From Trinickia soli (lineage in GTDB: Bacteria > Pseudomonadota > Gammaproteobacteria > Burkholderiales > Burkholderiaceae): 64,000 nucleotides of DNA. This document shows positions 35,055-44,563 of the stretch, one piece after another (the stretch's first letter is position 1; the number at the start of each line of letters is the position of its first letter). Position numbers and translations under genes: made by a program. The notes below the pieces were generated by a model, which ran no database searches, had not been told where the DNA came from, and saw only the letters and a program-made list of their open reading frames with translations. The stretch covers positions 1 to 64,000 of the forward strand of contig NZ_PNYB01000017.1 of the NCBI RefSeq assembly GCF_002879855.1. Reading direction: 5' to 3'.

Positions 35055-37235
35055 TCAAGGGTTCAGCTTCAAAACGCCACCTTCGACCGTATGCTCACCT
35101 GTGGCCGACGCGGTCACCGTCTTGCCGCGAATGCTGTGGCTATCCGACCCCACCGATTCGACGGTCACACCTTGAATCTCGATCTTGCCGCTCTTCGTGA
35201 GCGTGATGCTCGCGTTGCCGCAAAGCAGCGACAGTTGATTGCCCGCGATGATCACGACATCGTTGCCGACGCTCATCGTGTGGTTGCCAGCCACGCTCAC
35301 CGTCTGCGCCCCGCCCACGTCGACCACATGCGCATGCGCGATCGACGATGTGCGCGCGCCGATCTCTTCGATGTGCGTCGCTGTAACCGTCGTCTTCATC
35401 TGCGGCGTGGTGGTGTGATAAAGCTGCCCGATGTTGACGGTTTTGTTCGCAACCACCGTCTCCGTATGGCTTCCGCCGATCGTGGCCTGCCGGTCGGTTC
35501 CGATCGTCACGGTCTGCGCCTGTCCCACCGCATGCGTATGACTACCCTGCACGGTGTGCGTCTCGTTGCCGCCGATTGTGGCCGTACGATGCTGCCCGAT
35601 GCTGACGGTCTCGTTCTGCCCTACGCTTCTTTGCCGATCGCTGCCCACGCTCATCGTTTCGTTGTTGCCAACCGTATGCGTATGGTCGGCCCCGATCGTG
35701 AGCGTGTGATTCTGCTCGGTCTCGGCATCGAAGTTGCGTTCTGCATGCAGCCATAGCTGCTCGGCGCCCTTGCTGTCTTCGAAGCGCAGTGCATTGGCGT
35801 GCTCGGTCGCGCCACCGGGCGACGATCGCGACAACAGCCCGCTTTGTGTCGCATTCGCCGGCAAGTCCCATGGCGGCGTACGTTCGCCGTTGAACACGCG
35901 CCCCGTCACGATCGGATAGTCGGGATCGCCGTTTATGAAATCGACGACCACTTCATCGCCCACGCGCGGAATCTGCACGCCACCGAACCCGCTTCCCGCC
36001 CAGGGGCTCGATACGCGCACCCAGCACGATGAGTTCTGATCCGATTGGCCGTAGCGATCCCATCGAAACTGCAACTTGACCCGTCCATGTCGGTCCGTCC
36101 AGATTTCCTCCCCCGGCGGGCCGACCACCGTCGCCGTCTGCGGCCCATGTGTGCGCGGCCGGGGCGTCACGCGCGCAGGCCGATACGGCAGGCTCGACGG
36201 CTGCACGCGTAGCTGCGTGCAATGCTCCACCGTGTGTGCTTCATCGTTGCTCGCGTAAGGGTTCTCCTGAAACCGGTAGTCGCACCGCAAGACCAAATGC
36301 TCGCGGTTCTGATCGGCACGCGGGCAGCGCGTCAGCGTGAACAGATAACCGGGCGCCATGCCGCGCACGTCGCAACCCGCTTCCGCGCGTTCGTGCTCGG
36401 CCTGCAATTCCTCGAGCCGAAGCCGCGTATAACGTTCGCCTTGCGCGTCATCGCGATAGCCGCCCGGCCACTCGAACGCCTCGTAGCTGTCATGATCGTG
36501 CCCGCGTGGATCGACGCGCCTTGCCGACAAATCCGCGCGCGGTTTGATGTAGTCGTAGTCGCTCACCTGATGGGCGCCGACGCTGACCGCCTGCGCAGGG
36601 AGCCAACTGTCGATGTGCTCCTCGTCCGCAATCGTCGCGCGGTCGTGCGCCAGGTATGGAATCGTCTCGTAGCCCGGTAACGCGACATGCGATGACATCG
36701 CATCGCACAACACCAGCGTGTGGGAATCGGCCGCATGCTTGAAAAAATAATAGATGCCCTCGAATTCCATCAGCCGCGATACGAAGTTCGCGTCGCTCTC
36801 GTCGTATTGCACGCAATACTCGCGCGGGACATAGCTTTCGCTCAAGCGGGTTTCGACAGGAAAGCCATAGCGTGAAAGCACTTCCTGCACGATCTCGGGC
36901 ACGGTCTTGTTTTGAAAGATGCGAAAGTCGGTGCGTCGCGTCGCCAGCCACAACCAGGGGCGAACGATCAGCTCGTAGCCGTAATGACGCTCGGCCCTGC
37001 GGCCGCTCAGCGATGCGCGCGCGACCACGCCGTTCATGTAGCGTATCGCGCCTCCCTGCGTCCGCACTTGCACCGTGACCGGTTTTCCCAACAACTCGCG
37101 CAAAGACAGACTATGGCTCGAGGCCAGCGCTTCGATGCGGTACTCGAACAGCGCGCTCAGCGCTTCTTCGCCCGTCAGGCGATGAAACTTCAGTTCGTCG
37201 CCGAGCGCTGATTCGAGCGTAAAGATTCTCGACAT
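35055..37235 (-). CDS. vgrG: Type VI secretion spike protein VgrG
   Basis: A 726-residue TssI/VgrG. The gp27-like base begins MSRIFTLESALGDELKFHRLTGEEALSALFEY. The gp5-like OB fold includes VVGPPGEEIWTDRHGRVKLQFRWDR and CWVRVSSPWAG. The needle follows as short strands, roughly every eight residues, of the type TIG-NETHTV from about residue 505 to 640. The C-terminus is a DUF2345-like extension (NQLSLLCGNASITLTKSGKIEIQG) with no added enzymatic domain. Tip loading by the Rhs protein at 28987 is expected from gene order. A 104-bp gap separates it from tssG. Confidence 0.94.
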   Translation of the reverse strand: MSRIFTLESALGDELKFHRLTGEEALSALFEYRIEALASSHSLSLRELLGKPVTVQVRTQGGAIRYMNGVVARASLSGRRAERHYGYELIVRPWLWLATRRTDFRIFQNKTVPEIVQEVLSRYGFPVETRLSESYVPREYCVQYDESDANFVSRLMEFEGIYYFFKHAADSHTLVLCDAMSSHVALPGYETIPYLAHDRATIADEEHIDSWLPAQAVSVGAHQVSDYDYIKPRADLSARRVDPRGHDHDSYEAFEWPGGYRDDAQGERYTRLRLEELQAEHERAEAGCDVRGMAPGYLFTLTRCPRADQNREHLVLRCDYRFQENPYASNDEAHTVEHCTQLRVQPSSLPYRPARVTPRPRTHGPQTATVVGPPGEEIWTDRHGRVKLQFRWDRYGQSDQNSSCWVRVSSPWAGSGFGGVQIPRVGDEVVVDFINGDPDYPIVTGRVFNGERTPPWDLPANATQSGLLSRSSPGGATEHANALRFEDSKGAEQLWLHAERNFDAETEQNHTLTIGADHTHTVGNNETMSVGSDRQRSVGQNETVSIGQHRTATIGGNETHTVQGSHTHAVGQAQTVTIGTDRQATIGGSHTETVVANKTVNIGQLYHTTTPQMKTTVTATHIEEIGARTSSIAHAHVVDVGGAQTVSVAGNHTMSVGNDVVIIAGNQLSLLCGNASITLTKSGKIEIQGVTVESVGSDSHSIRGKTVTASATGEHTVEGGVLKLNP

Positions 37236-37339
37236 GGCTTCGTTCCTCGTCGAAGGGCGCTGGCTTGCTCCAACGCGCTATATAGCTGAGCGTCGAGCTT
37301 GTCGAACAACGTAGCGCGACTGACATCGGACATGGTCTT

Positions 37340-38431
37340 TCACCGGTTAAGGGAGAGGCGTTCGTCCCGTGCGAGAAGATCGAGGTACAGATCACGCGAG
37401 GTCTCTTGACTCATGCGCTGCCCAAGCCATGCGGACAGGCCCAGGCGATGTTGGCCGCCCAGCGTTTGACGGGGGATCTCGTCGGGCTCCAGTTCGAGCC
37501 GTGCATCCCACGCAAACTCGGCGCCGACATATCGGCGCACCCATTGCACGAGGCGCCTCGCGTATTTCCCATCCGGGAGAAATGCGCGATAGCGGTCATA
37601 GGGCATCGGCCCCAGCACAATGCGAAAGCGCGATTGCGCGTCGCGTACTGCACGCCCGAGGACCGCGCCGGCACCGAGCCGCGCATGCGCCGCCGTCGCA
37701 TTGAGCGTGGTGCGTGCTGCCCCATCGATACGCACCCAATGCACGACGTACTCCTCGATGCGCGCCGCCACGCCGAAGTCGCCGCTCAACATGTGCGCGA
37801 GCCCGGCGGGATCGCGCGTTTGCCGGGCCCAATGGCCGGCATGAAAGTACAACGCGTGTGGGGGTAAGGCTTGTGCTGCGCTGTCCTGCGCATCGAGTCC
37901 TCCGTGGTGCGTATGGCCGGACAGACTCGCCACGTAGGCGTCGATGCGCGCAGGCCCGGGCCGATCGTGGTCGACGACGGCCTGTGCATCGGCCCATGCG
38001 CGGTAGAACAGCCCAATCAACCGGTGATGGAAGAGGTTGGCAAATGCCGCTAATGACGTATCGCCGAAGCTCTGCTCGCGTTCGTGCGCGTATTCGGTCA
38101 AATGAAGCGGCAACGGCCCGTTGGGTCCAAACAAGCCGAACCCGTGAACCGTCACACGCGGCGGCCCGGCGACTATCGGTGGCGAGGCGACCGATGCGAC
38201 CATCCCCGGTGCGAAGCGCAACGACGGAAGCTGGCCAAGCCGCACGGGCTCGTCGCGCGGATGCGATGCCCGACCGAGCGTCGCGCTCTGCCCACTCAGC
38301 GCGTCGAGCCAACGCAGCAAATGAAACAGATCGTGTTGCGGCGCGGCGTCGCGCAACCGCATCCAATATGCGTCATAGCGCGCCTCATCACGGGAGGGTT
38401 GAGGCGAAGGCCGCAACTCGGGCGCATTCAT
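37340..38431 (-). CDS. tssG: Type VI baseplate protein TssG
   Basis: A 363-residue TssG (ImpH/VasB) wedge component. The N-terminus RDAAPQHDLFHLLRWLDAL, then FGLFGPNGPLPLHLTEYAHER and FLPDGKYARRLVQWVRRYVG, matches the family. The start ATG overlaps the tssF stop by 4 bp. TssG joins TssF, TssE and TssK in the baseplate. It is the last core gene before vgrG. Confidence 0.93.
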   Translation of the reverse strand: MNAPELRPSPQPSRDEARYDAYWMRLRDAAPQHDLFHLLRWLDALSGQSATLGRASHPRDEPVRLGQLPSLRFAPGMVASVASPPIVAGPPRVTVHGFGLFGPNGPLPLHLTEYAHEREQSFGDTSLAAFANLFHHRLIGLFYRAWADAQAVVDHDRPGPARIDAYVASLSGHTHHGGLDAQDSAAQALPPHALYFHAGHWARQTRDPAGLAHMLSGDFGVAARIEEYVVHWVRIDGAARTTLNATAAHARLGAGAVLGRAVRDAQSRFRIVLGPMPYDRYRAFLPDGKYARRLVQWVRRYVGAEFAWDARLELEPDEIPRQTLGGQHRLGLSAWLGQRMSQETSRDLYLDLLARDERLSLNR

Positions 38432-40299
38432 ATTGCGGGCCTACGTCCGATGCGCGAGGGCCACGCCGCGATATCGCCTCGCTGCGGGGAACACAGCGCG
38501 AACTGTGTGAATGAATTGATCGATGCATGGCGCGCGAAGAACTGCTCCAACGCAGCGCCCAGCAGATAGGGGCGCTCGCCCGAACACGCTTGTTCGTCGA
38601 TGGTCATCTTGATGCGCACGCCGCGCCCGAACACGAGCGGACCCGGCTGTGGCACGCGCTCGAAAATCGAGGCGCAGGCGAGGCGGCGAATGGCTCGGAT
38701 TTGCGCTTGCACGCCGGCATCGGTCGGATCGGCGTAGATGTCGAGGACGCTGCGCAGCGCATCGGCTGCAGCCTCATCGTCGATGCCGGTCAGCGCTTGA
38801 TAATTCAGGCCCAGATGGCCGATCAACTGCCAGGTCGCTTGATCGCCGGCCAGTGGCGGGCGCGGGCGCGTCGGCCCGCGAATGATTTTGATGCGATCGA
38901 TCGGCGCGGATAACTTCGTGGTCAAGTCGCTTGCGCCGCCCAACGGCATCATGAGTGGCAATTCGCGATTCGTGCAGAGCGTGTCGGCCGACAGCAACCC
39001 GATGCGTTCGTCGAACGGTGCATGCCGTCGGTCGACGAGCGCCACGTAGACGTCGGTCCCCTGATAGCGCGATCGCTCGCCGTTGCGCGACCCGTGCGTC
39101 GACACGACATGCGGCTCGCGGCGCAACGCGAAATACGCGCCGCCGCTCGATTCGTCATCCGCCGTCGACGCATACAGCGGATGAAATACGCAATCGCCCC
39201 CCTCGCCGACGCGATGGCCGATCACGCGTTGCACCCGATACACCTCATAGTCGCGCGCGTGGGTGCGATCGACCACGAGCTTGTAGTCGGCGCTGGACGC
39301 CGTGAGCGCCACCCGATCGGTACGTTTGGCGAAGAGATTGACGATCGGCGTGCAGTGCAACGCAAGCGCACTCGCGTCGATGTGGCGTTCGAGCGCCGCA
39401 TCGCGTGTATCGAAGGGGACGATCAATTCGAGTTCGCCACCGCGAGCCTGCGCAATCGCGCGGTCGATGCCGCCGATAGCGAAGAATAAAAGGCGCGCTG
39501 GAAAGGCAAAGTACTCGTGCAGAATCCGATAGCCGTCGAATACGCGCGGGTCCGCAGGCAGCAGCGCTTGATCGGCGCCGAAACCTTCGTGCGAGATCGA
39601 GGCGGCATCGAGCCAGGCAAGCCAGCGCCCATCGGCGGGATCTCGACATGCGACGCCCAGGCCGTGCGCCGTCACGAGTTCGAGCAATTGCGCCGCATAA
39701 GGCTCGGCCGCCGCAACATGAAACGCGAGCCGCTCGATCGGCAAACGCGCCAGCGAAGCGCCCGCTTGCGCAGCGATACGAATGCGCAGGACACTGCGGG
39801 CACGGCCGAAGGCGCCGCTGCGTCGTGGGTTCGGCCAGTCTGGCGGCACGGCCGTCACGCGGACGTCGGCGATATCGACCGGCCACAAAACGACTTCATG
39901 CGCCGTGCGGAATTCGCAGGGCGTCGGCAGATGGCTCTGTATCGCGCTGCGCAGGCTCGTGCCCGCAGGCACCACGAACCCTTGATTCAACGAACCGGCT
40001 CGCAGATCGGCATGAAACCGAGCGACGGCCATCGACGGCATCGGCGCCAAATGATTCGGATAGATGATTTCAAGCAGCCGATGCGAAAAGCGCGGAAATT
40101 CGGCGTCCATCTTCATCTGCACGCGCGCTGTCAGAAAGCAAAAGCCTTCCAGCAAGCGTTCGACATAAGGATCCGCCACCTCGATGCCGTTCATGCCCAA
40201 GCGCCCCGCGACCTTCGGATACTCACGCGCGAATTCCGCGCCAAGTTCACGCAGATAGGCGAGCTCGCGGTTGTAGTAGTCGATAAAGTGCGCCCGCAT
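38428..40299 (-). CDS. tssF: Type VI baseplate protein TssF
   Basis: A 623-residue TssF (ImpG/VasA). The N-terminus FIDYYNRELAYLRELGAEFAREYPKVAGRLGM and DPYVERLLEGFCFLTARVQMKMDAEFPRF is highly characteristic. The C-terminus ends in the basic RIGRRPAI. It begins 3 bp after the tssE stop and is coupled to tssG by a 4-bp overlap. Confidence 0.95.
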   Translation of the reverse strand: MRAHFIDYYNRELAYLRELGAEFAREYPKVAGRLGMNGIEVADPYVERLLEGFCFLTARVQMKMDAEFPRFSHRLLEIIYPNHLAPMPSMAVARFHADLRAGSLNQGFVVPAGTSLRSAIQSHLPTPCEFRTAHEVVLWPVDIADVRVTAVPPDWPNPRRSGAFGRARSVLRIRIAAQAGASLARLPIERLAFHVAAAEPYAAQLLELVTAHGLGVACRDPADGRWLAWLDAASISHEGFGADQALLPADPRVFDGYRILHEYFAFPARLLFFAIGGIDRAIAQARGGELELIVPFDTRDAALERHIDASALALHCTPIVNLFAKRTDRVALTASSADYKLVVDRTHARDYEVYRVQRVIGHRVGEGGDCVFHPLYASTADDESSGGAYFALRREPHVVSTHGSRNGERSRYQGTDVYVALVDRRHAPFDERIGLLSADTLCTNRELPLMMPLGGASDLTTKLSAPIDRIKIIRGPTRPRPPLAGDQATWQLIGHLGLNYQALTGIDDEAAADALRSVLDIYADPTDAGVQAQIRAIRRLACASIFERVPQPGPLVFGRGVRIKMTIDEQACSGERPYLLGAALEQFFARHASINSFTQFALCSPQRGDIAAWPSRIGRRPAI

Positions 40300-40302
40300 C
40301 GA

Positions 40303-40845
40303 TCAGCGCTCCGCAAGCGTATGTAAGGACGCGACGCCCGATTCGAGGTCGAGGTCGGTCCGTATCACCATCGGCGTGGGCCCGGACGGCCCCCACAGCG
40401 ATGCAGCGATTTCAAACGTCAGCACGTTATGACGCACGCCCCCTTGTGCGGAATCTGCGATGCAACGCACTTCAACGCTATCGGGCAGCAGACGCGGCTC
40501 GAAGCGGACGATCGCCAGCCTGAGCATTTCTTCGAGCCGCCGCGCGTCGATCTCGGACATGCAGGTACCCGCCAGCGGCGCGATGCCATAGTTGACGACC
40601 GAGCACGCGACTTCGCCATAGCAGGCTTCCTGCGTGGCGTCGAGCACGCATGTGGTATTGAGCAGCCACGCCAAATCGCGCAGCACCGTTTCGCGCAATC
40701 CGGCAGCGTCAATCGATTGCACCGAATCGAACTCGGCGCGCGAGCGCGGCGCTGCATCGGTCAAGCGGTCTAGCAACGCAGGTTGCAATCGCTCGCGCGT
40801 GCGCCGGGCATCGGCGCGCACACCGCGGATGTCGTAGGTTTGCAT
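40303..40845 (-). CDS. tssE: Type VI baseplate protein TssE (gp25-like)
   Basis: A 180-residue gp25/lysozyme-like baseplate protein. Family features are QPALLDRLTDAAP near the start, ETVLRDLAWLLNTTC, VVNYGIAPLAGTC and the C-terminal half with IVRFEPRLLPDSVEV. It bridges sheath and baseplate. It begins 15 bp after hcp. Confidence 0.92.
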   Translation of the reverse strand: MQTYDIRGVRADARRTRERLQPALLDRLTDAAPRSRAEFDSVQSIDAAGLRETVLRDLAWLLNTTCVLDATQEACYGEVACSVVNYGIAPLAGTCMSEIDARRLEEMLRLAIVRFEPRLLPDSVEVRCIADSAQGGVRHNVLTFEIAASLWGPSGPTPMVIRTDLDLESGVASLHTLAER

Positions 40846-40860
40846 AGCGGTGCAGACCGG

Positions 40861-41352
40861 TTACATCTCGGTGTTCTTCTTCACGTCCCACCCCATCGTG
40901 ACCTCCGCGCCCTTGCCGCCGCTCTCGTTTTGCTCCCAATATTGTTTCTTCACGCGGGCGGCTTGAAAACCGTACTTCATGACGAGGCGATCGGTCGCGT
41001 CGCTATCGTCAGTCCCGGCGACCTGCGCGAGCGTGACGATCACCTCTTCGAGCGTCACGCGCGAAAATTCGATCTGCTTGCCGCCCGTCTTGCAAGACGA
41101 AATCTCGACCTTCGGCAGGTGTTTTCCGCTTGCACAGTATTTCATGATGGCCGGCGTCGACTTGTCCATGTATGCCGTCACGATCAGATCGTCGAAATTC
41201 GCTTTCCCCGCATTGCCGCCGCCTCCGCTGGACATCGCAGCCGGCTGCCTCGCGCCCCACGAAAACGAACGAATGTCGGTCCAGCCCGTATGTTGCGAGT
41301 CGGCCGATTCTCCCGTCGTGCCGTCGACCTTCAAGAACATCGCCACGCCCAT
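40861..41352 (-). CDS. hcp: Type VI inner-tube protein Hcp
   Basis: A 163-residue Hcp (TssD). MFLKVDGTTGESADSQHTGWTDIRSFSWGA is the typical opening, followed by the beta-barrel segments KANFDDLIVTAYMDKSTP and VTLEEVIVTLAQVAG. GGAGAG precedes the start at good spacing. Hexamers stack to form the expelled tube. It lies 33 bp downstream of tssC. Confidence 0.95.
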   Translation of the reverse strand: MGVAMFLKVDGTTGESADSQHTGWTDIRSFSWGARQPAAMSSGGGGNAGKANFDDLIVTAYMDKSTPAIMKYCASGKHLPKVEISSCKTGGKQIEFSRVTLEEVIVTLAQVAGTDDSDATDRLVMKYGFQAARVKKQYWEQNESGGKGAEVTMGWDVKKNTEM

Positions 41353-41385
41353 AGCGCTCTCCGTTTAAGAATTTGAACCCAGGGG

Positions 41386-42897
41386 TTACCGGTCGTCGGC
41401 CTTCAGTGAGGGCAGTCTCGACACCAACCTCAGCGACACGGTCAGCCCCTCCAACTGGTAATGCGGCCTCAGAAAGAATTTCGCCGCGTAATAGCCCGGG
41501 TTGTCCTCGATCTCGTCGACCACCACCTGCGCTGCCGCGAGCGGCTTGCGCGCCTTGGTCTCCTGCGACGAGTTCACCGGGTCGCCATCCACGTAATTCA
41601 TGATCCAGTCGTTGAGCCAACGCTGCATGTCCTCGCGCTCGCGAAACGAGCCAATCTTGTCGCGCACGATGCACTTGAGGTAATGCGCGAACCGGCTGCA
41701 CGCGAACAAATACGGTAGACGCGCCGACAATCGCGCATTGGCCGTAGCGTCGGGATCGTCGTACTCATCGGGTTGAAACAGCGATTGCGCGCCGATGAAC
41801 GCGGCCACATCCGAATTCTTGCGGTGGATCAGCGGAATCAGGCCATTCTTCGCGAGCTCGGCTTCGCGCCGGTCACTGATCGCGATCTCGGTCGGACATT
41901 TGAGGTCGACGCCATCATCGTCGGTGGGGAACGTATGGCAGGGAAGATGCTCGACCGCGCCGCCCGATTCCACGCCCCGGATGGCCGAGCACCAGCCGTA
42001 TTGCTTGAACGAGCGGTTGATGTTCGTCGCCATCGCATAGGCCGCGTTCGACCACGTATACAGGTCATGCCGCGCGCCTTCGGTGTTTTCCTCGAAGTCG
42101 AACTCGTCGACCGGGTCGGTACGCGCGCCGTAGGGCAAGCGTGCGAGGAAACGCGGCATCGCGAGACCCACGTAGCGCGAATCTTCGGACGCGCGCAGGC
42201 TCCGCCAACCCGCGTATTCGGTGTTCTGGAAGATCTTCGTCAGATCGCGCGGATTGGACAACTCCTGCCATGAATCCATTTGCATCAGCGCCGACGACAC
42301 ACCGCCGATAAAAGGCGCGTGCGCGGCCGCGGCGATCTTCGATAGCTCGCGCAGCATTTCGATGTCCGGCGGGCTGTGATCGAAGTAGTAATCCCCAACG
42401 AGACAGCCGAACGGCTCGCCGCCGAGCTGACCGTACTCCTCCTCATAAACCTTCTTGAACAGCGGGCTTTGATCCCATGCCACGCCTTTATGGCGCTTGA
42501 GCATGCGCGCCAACTCATTCTTGCGGGCCGGCATGACGCGAACCTTCAACATCTCGTCGGATTCCGTATGGTTGACGAGATAATGCAACCCGCGCCATGA
42601 ACCTTCCAGGCGCTGAAACGCGGCGTGATGAAGCACCTCGTTGATTTGCGCGCTCAGCTTGCGGTCGATTTCGGCGATCAACTGGCGCACCGTGTCGTAT
42701 GCGTCCGATGAGACTGTCACCGTGTTTTCCAGTGCTTGATGCGCGAGGGTCTGCACCGCATGCTGCACTGCTTCGCGCGCCTGCTCCGTCTTCGGTTTGA
42801 TTTCCTGGTTCAACAGCGCCGTGAATTCGTTGCTCGGGAGCACGTCGATCGGACGCGCCGTAGCGACGCCGAGACTATGAGGTTCCAGGTTATTCAT
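41386..42897 (-). CDS. tssC: Type VI contractile sheath protein TssC (large subunit)
   Basis: A 503-residue TssC/VipB. Hallmarks are RLEGSWRGLHYLVNHTESDEMLKVRVM, DQSPLFKKVYEEEYGQLGGEPFG, SRYVGLAMPRFLARLPYG and the C-terminal YYAAKFFLRPHYQLEGLTVSLRLVSRLP. The start at 42897 has AAGGAGAC upstream and overlaps the tssB end by 8 bp. With TssB it forms the sheath, which normally needs ClpV for recycling. Confidence 0.95.
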   Translation of the reverse strand: MNNLEPHSLGVATARPIDVLPSNEFTALLNQEIKPKTEQAREAVQHAVQTLAHQALENTVTVSSDAYDTVRQLIAEIDRKLSAQINEVLHHAAFQRLEGSWRGLHYLVNHTESDEMLKVRVMPARKNELARMLKRHKGVAWDQSPLFKKVYEEEYGQLGGEPFGCLVGDYYFDHSPPDIEMLRELSKIAAAAHAPFIGGVSSALMQMDSWQELSNPRDLTKIFQNTEYAGWRSLRASEDSRYVGLAMPRFLARLPYGARTDPVDEFDFEENTEGARHDLYTWSNAAYAMATNINRSFKQYGWCSAIRGVESGGAVEHLPCHTFPTDDDGVDLKCPTEIAISDRREAELAKNGLIPLIHRKNSDVAAFIGAQSLFQPDEYDDPDATANARLSARLPYLFACSRFAHYLKCIVRDKIGSFREREDMQRWLNDWIMNYVDGDPVNSSQETKARKPLAAAQVVVDEIEDNPGYYAAKFFLRPHYQLEGLTVSLRLVSRLPSLKADDR

Positions 42898-43453
42898 CCG
42901 AGTCTCCTTCCGTAGCGATGCCATGGCCGTCAGCGGATTCGCCAGCTCGCGCCGCGCCGTCTTTCGAGAGCGCCTCGAGCAAGGCCGGATTGGCGAGCGC
43001 CTTGGCCAACAATGCCTCGGCGCCTCGTTTGCCGTCGATGTACGACAGCAGGTTGGCCAGCTCCGTGCGCGCCTGCAGCAGGCGCTGCAACGGTTCGACC
43101 TGGCGTGCGAGCGCAGCGGGCGCGAAATCGTCCATGCTCTGCAGCGACAATTCCACCTTCAGATTGCCGTGCCCGGTCAGCGTATTGGGCACCTCGAGCG
43201 ACAGCGTTGGATTGATCGCCTTCATACGCTCATCGAAATTGTCGACGTCGATTTCCATGAACTTGCGATCGCCCAGGTCGGGCAAAGCGTCGTTGCGGTC
43301 GCCGGCCAGATCGGCCAGCACGCCCATCACAAAAGGCAACTGCACCTTGCGCTCGGCGCCATAAAGCTCGACGTCGTACTCGATCTGCACACGCGGCGCA
43401 CGATTGCGGGCAATGAATTTCTGTCCGCTCGCCGACGATTTGAGGTTTGCCAT
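42890..43453 (-). CDS. tssB: Type VI contractile sheath protein TssB (small subunit)
   Basis: A 187-residue TssB/VipA. The family segments NRAPRVQIEYDVELYGAERKVQLPFVMGVLADLAG and KFMEIDVDNFDERMKAINP are intact. The start at 43453 follows AAGGAG; seven upstream residues are dropped. The acidic C-terminal tail (ATEGDSDE) is somewhat longer than in many homologues. Confidence 0.95.
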   Translation of the reverse strand: MANLKSSASGQKFIARNRAPRVQIEYDVELYGAERKVQLPFVMGVLADLAGDRNDALPDLGDRKFMEIDVDNFDERMKAINPTLSLEVPNTLTGHGNLKVELSLQSMDDFAPAALARQVEPLQRLLQARTELANLLSYIDGKRGAEALLAKALANPALLEALSKDGAARAGESADGHGIATEGDSDE

Positions 43454-43493
43454 ATTGCTTTGCTCCTTGCGCACGCGGTGTGCGCGACACGGT

Positions 43494-44549
43494 TCAGGTC
43501 TCTTCGGTCAAGCGCCGTTCGCCGTCTGCGGGGCGGCCGCTCAGCATTTCCAACTGGTGCAGGCTGTCGGGCGCAATGTCCCGAATGATTTCGTAGAAGT
43601 TCAGGGCGAGCAGACGCTGCGCGCGGCGCAGGAAAATCGGCGCGGGGTGACTCGGTTCATGCTGTTCGAAATAGCGGCACATTTGTTCGAGGCCGAGGTC
43701 GACGTCGGCCCGGCTCGAAATCTGCATGGTCCGCCATGCGCTGGCATCGGCGGACGGGGCCTGCAAAGCAACGGCGTTCGGCGAACCATCTGCGGTTGCC
43801 CCCGGCGCCGGCTGCTTGCGTGAGGCATCGACTTGGGCTTCGCCTATCGATTTCCTTAGGTGTGCTAACGCTCCTTCAAACGCGCTTTCCTCTATCGACC
43901 ATTCGTCTCCGAGCTTGTCGCGCACGATCGCTCTGATGTCCGCCAACGCGTCGAGCGCATCAAACGCGGCTCGCACCGTTGCGTCACCTTGGTCGAACGC
44001 GGCCCGCAACTCGTGCAACAGGCGATCGCTCGCGCCAGTCGTGTCTCTGACTTCCAGCGCCGCATCGGCCTCTTTCACCGTCAGCGCTCCGATCAACAAG
44101 CAATCGCGCGCGAAACGCGCTGCACCCTGCGGGCAGGTCAATGCATTGAGCGCATTGACGCGCGGCATCGGATCGCTGAAGTCGTCGATCGCAAGTTGCG
44201 GATGGACGCTATCCCAGTAGCGACTCAAGAGAGACGCCGCCAGACGCAACGCCTGCGCGTAACCGGGCAAGCCGTGCGCGCGCACCCATGCGCCAGCGAG
44301 CTCGGCAAGCACGCGCAGATCTTTCGTCCGCGCGAACAGCGCCGTTCCCAACGCCTCCACGCGAGCCCAATCGGGCGCTCGCGCCGCGATGACGGTCGCG
44401 CCGTATTGCTCCTCAGGCCGGCCTGCCGCGCATTGCTGCAACTGCAGGAAGTCTTCGTCGTACTCGAGATCGGGGCCGCAGGGCGCGTCACCAACGATCG
44501 GCGCGAGCATCGCTTCGTTCATCGGTCGCACGGCTTCTTCGCGTTTCAT
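43494..44549 (-). CDS. tssA: Type VI assembly protein TssA
   Basis: A 351-residue TssA with the ImpA N-terminal domain (LAPIVGDAPCGPDLEYDEDFLQLQQ through DWARVEALGTALFARTKDLRVLAELAGAWV). The C-terminal part is short (EQHEPSHPAPIFLRRAQRLLALNFYEIIRDIAPD), as in TssA classes ending in a VasL/ImpA-like tail. The start is uncertain between 44552, 44549 and an internal Met; 44549 follows GAGGA closely. The kinase gene ends 14 bp upstream. Confidence 0.88.
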   Translation of the reverse strand: MKREEAVRPMNEAMLAPIVGDAPCGPDLEYDEDFLQLQQCAAGRPEEQYGATVIAARAPDWARVEALGTALFARTKDLRVLAELAGAWVRAHGLPGYAQALRLAASLLSRYWDSVHPQLAIDDFSDPMPRVNALNALTCPQGAARFARDCLLIGALTVKEADAALEVRDTTGASDRLLHELRAAFDQGDATVRAAFDALDALADIRAIVRDKLGDEWSIEESAFEGALAHLRKSIGEAQVDASRKQPAPGATADGSPNAVALQAPSADASAWRTMQISSRADVDLGLEQMCRYFEQHEPSHPAPIFLRRAQRLLALNFYEIIRDIAPDSLHQLEMLSGRPADGERRLTEET

Positions 44550-44563
44550 CATCGTCCTCGCGA

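Noticed and set aside
35290-35720. Repetitive sequence in vgrG considered as a CRISPR-like array
   Set aside because: The units are short degenerate codons for the gp5-type needle strands, in frame, with no constant repeat/spacer pattern.
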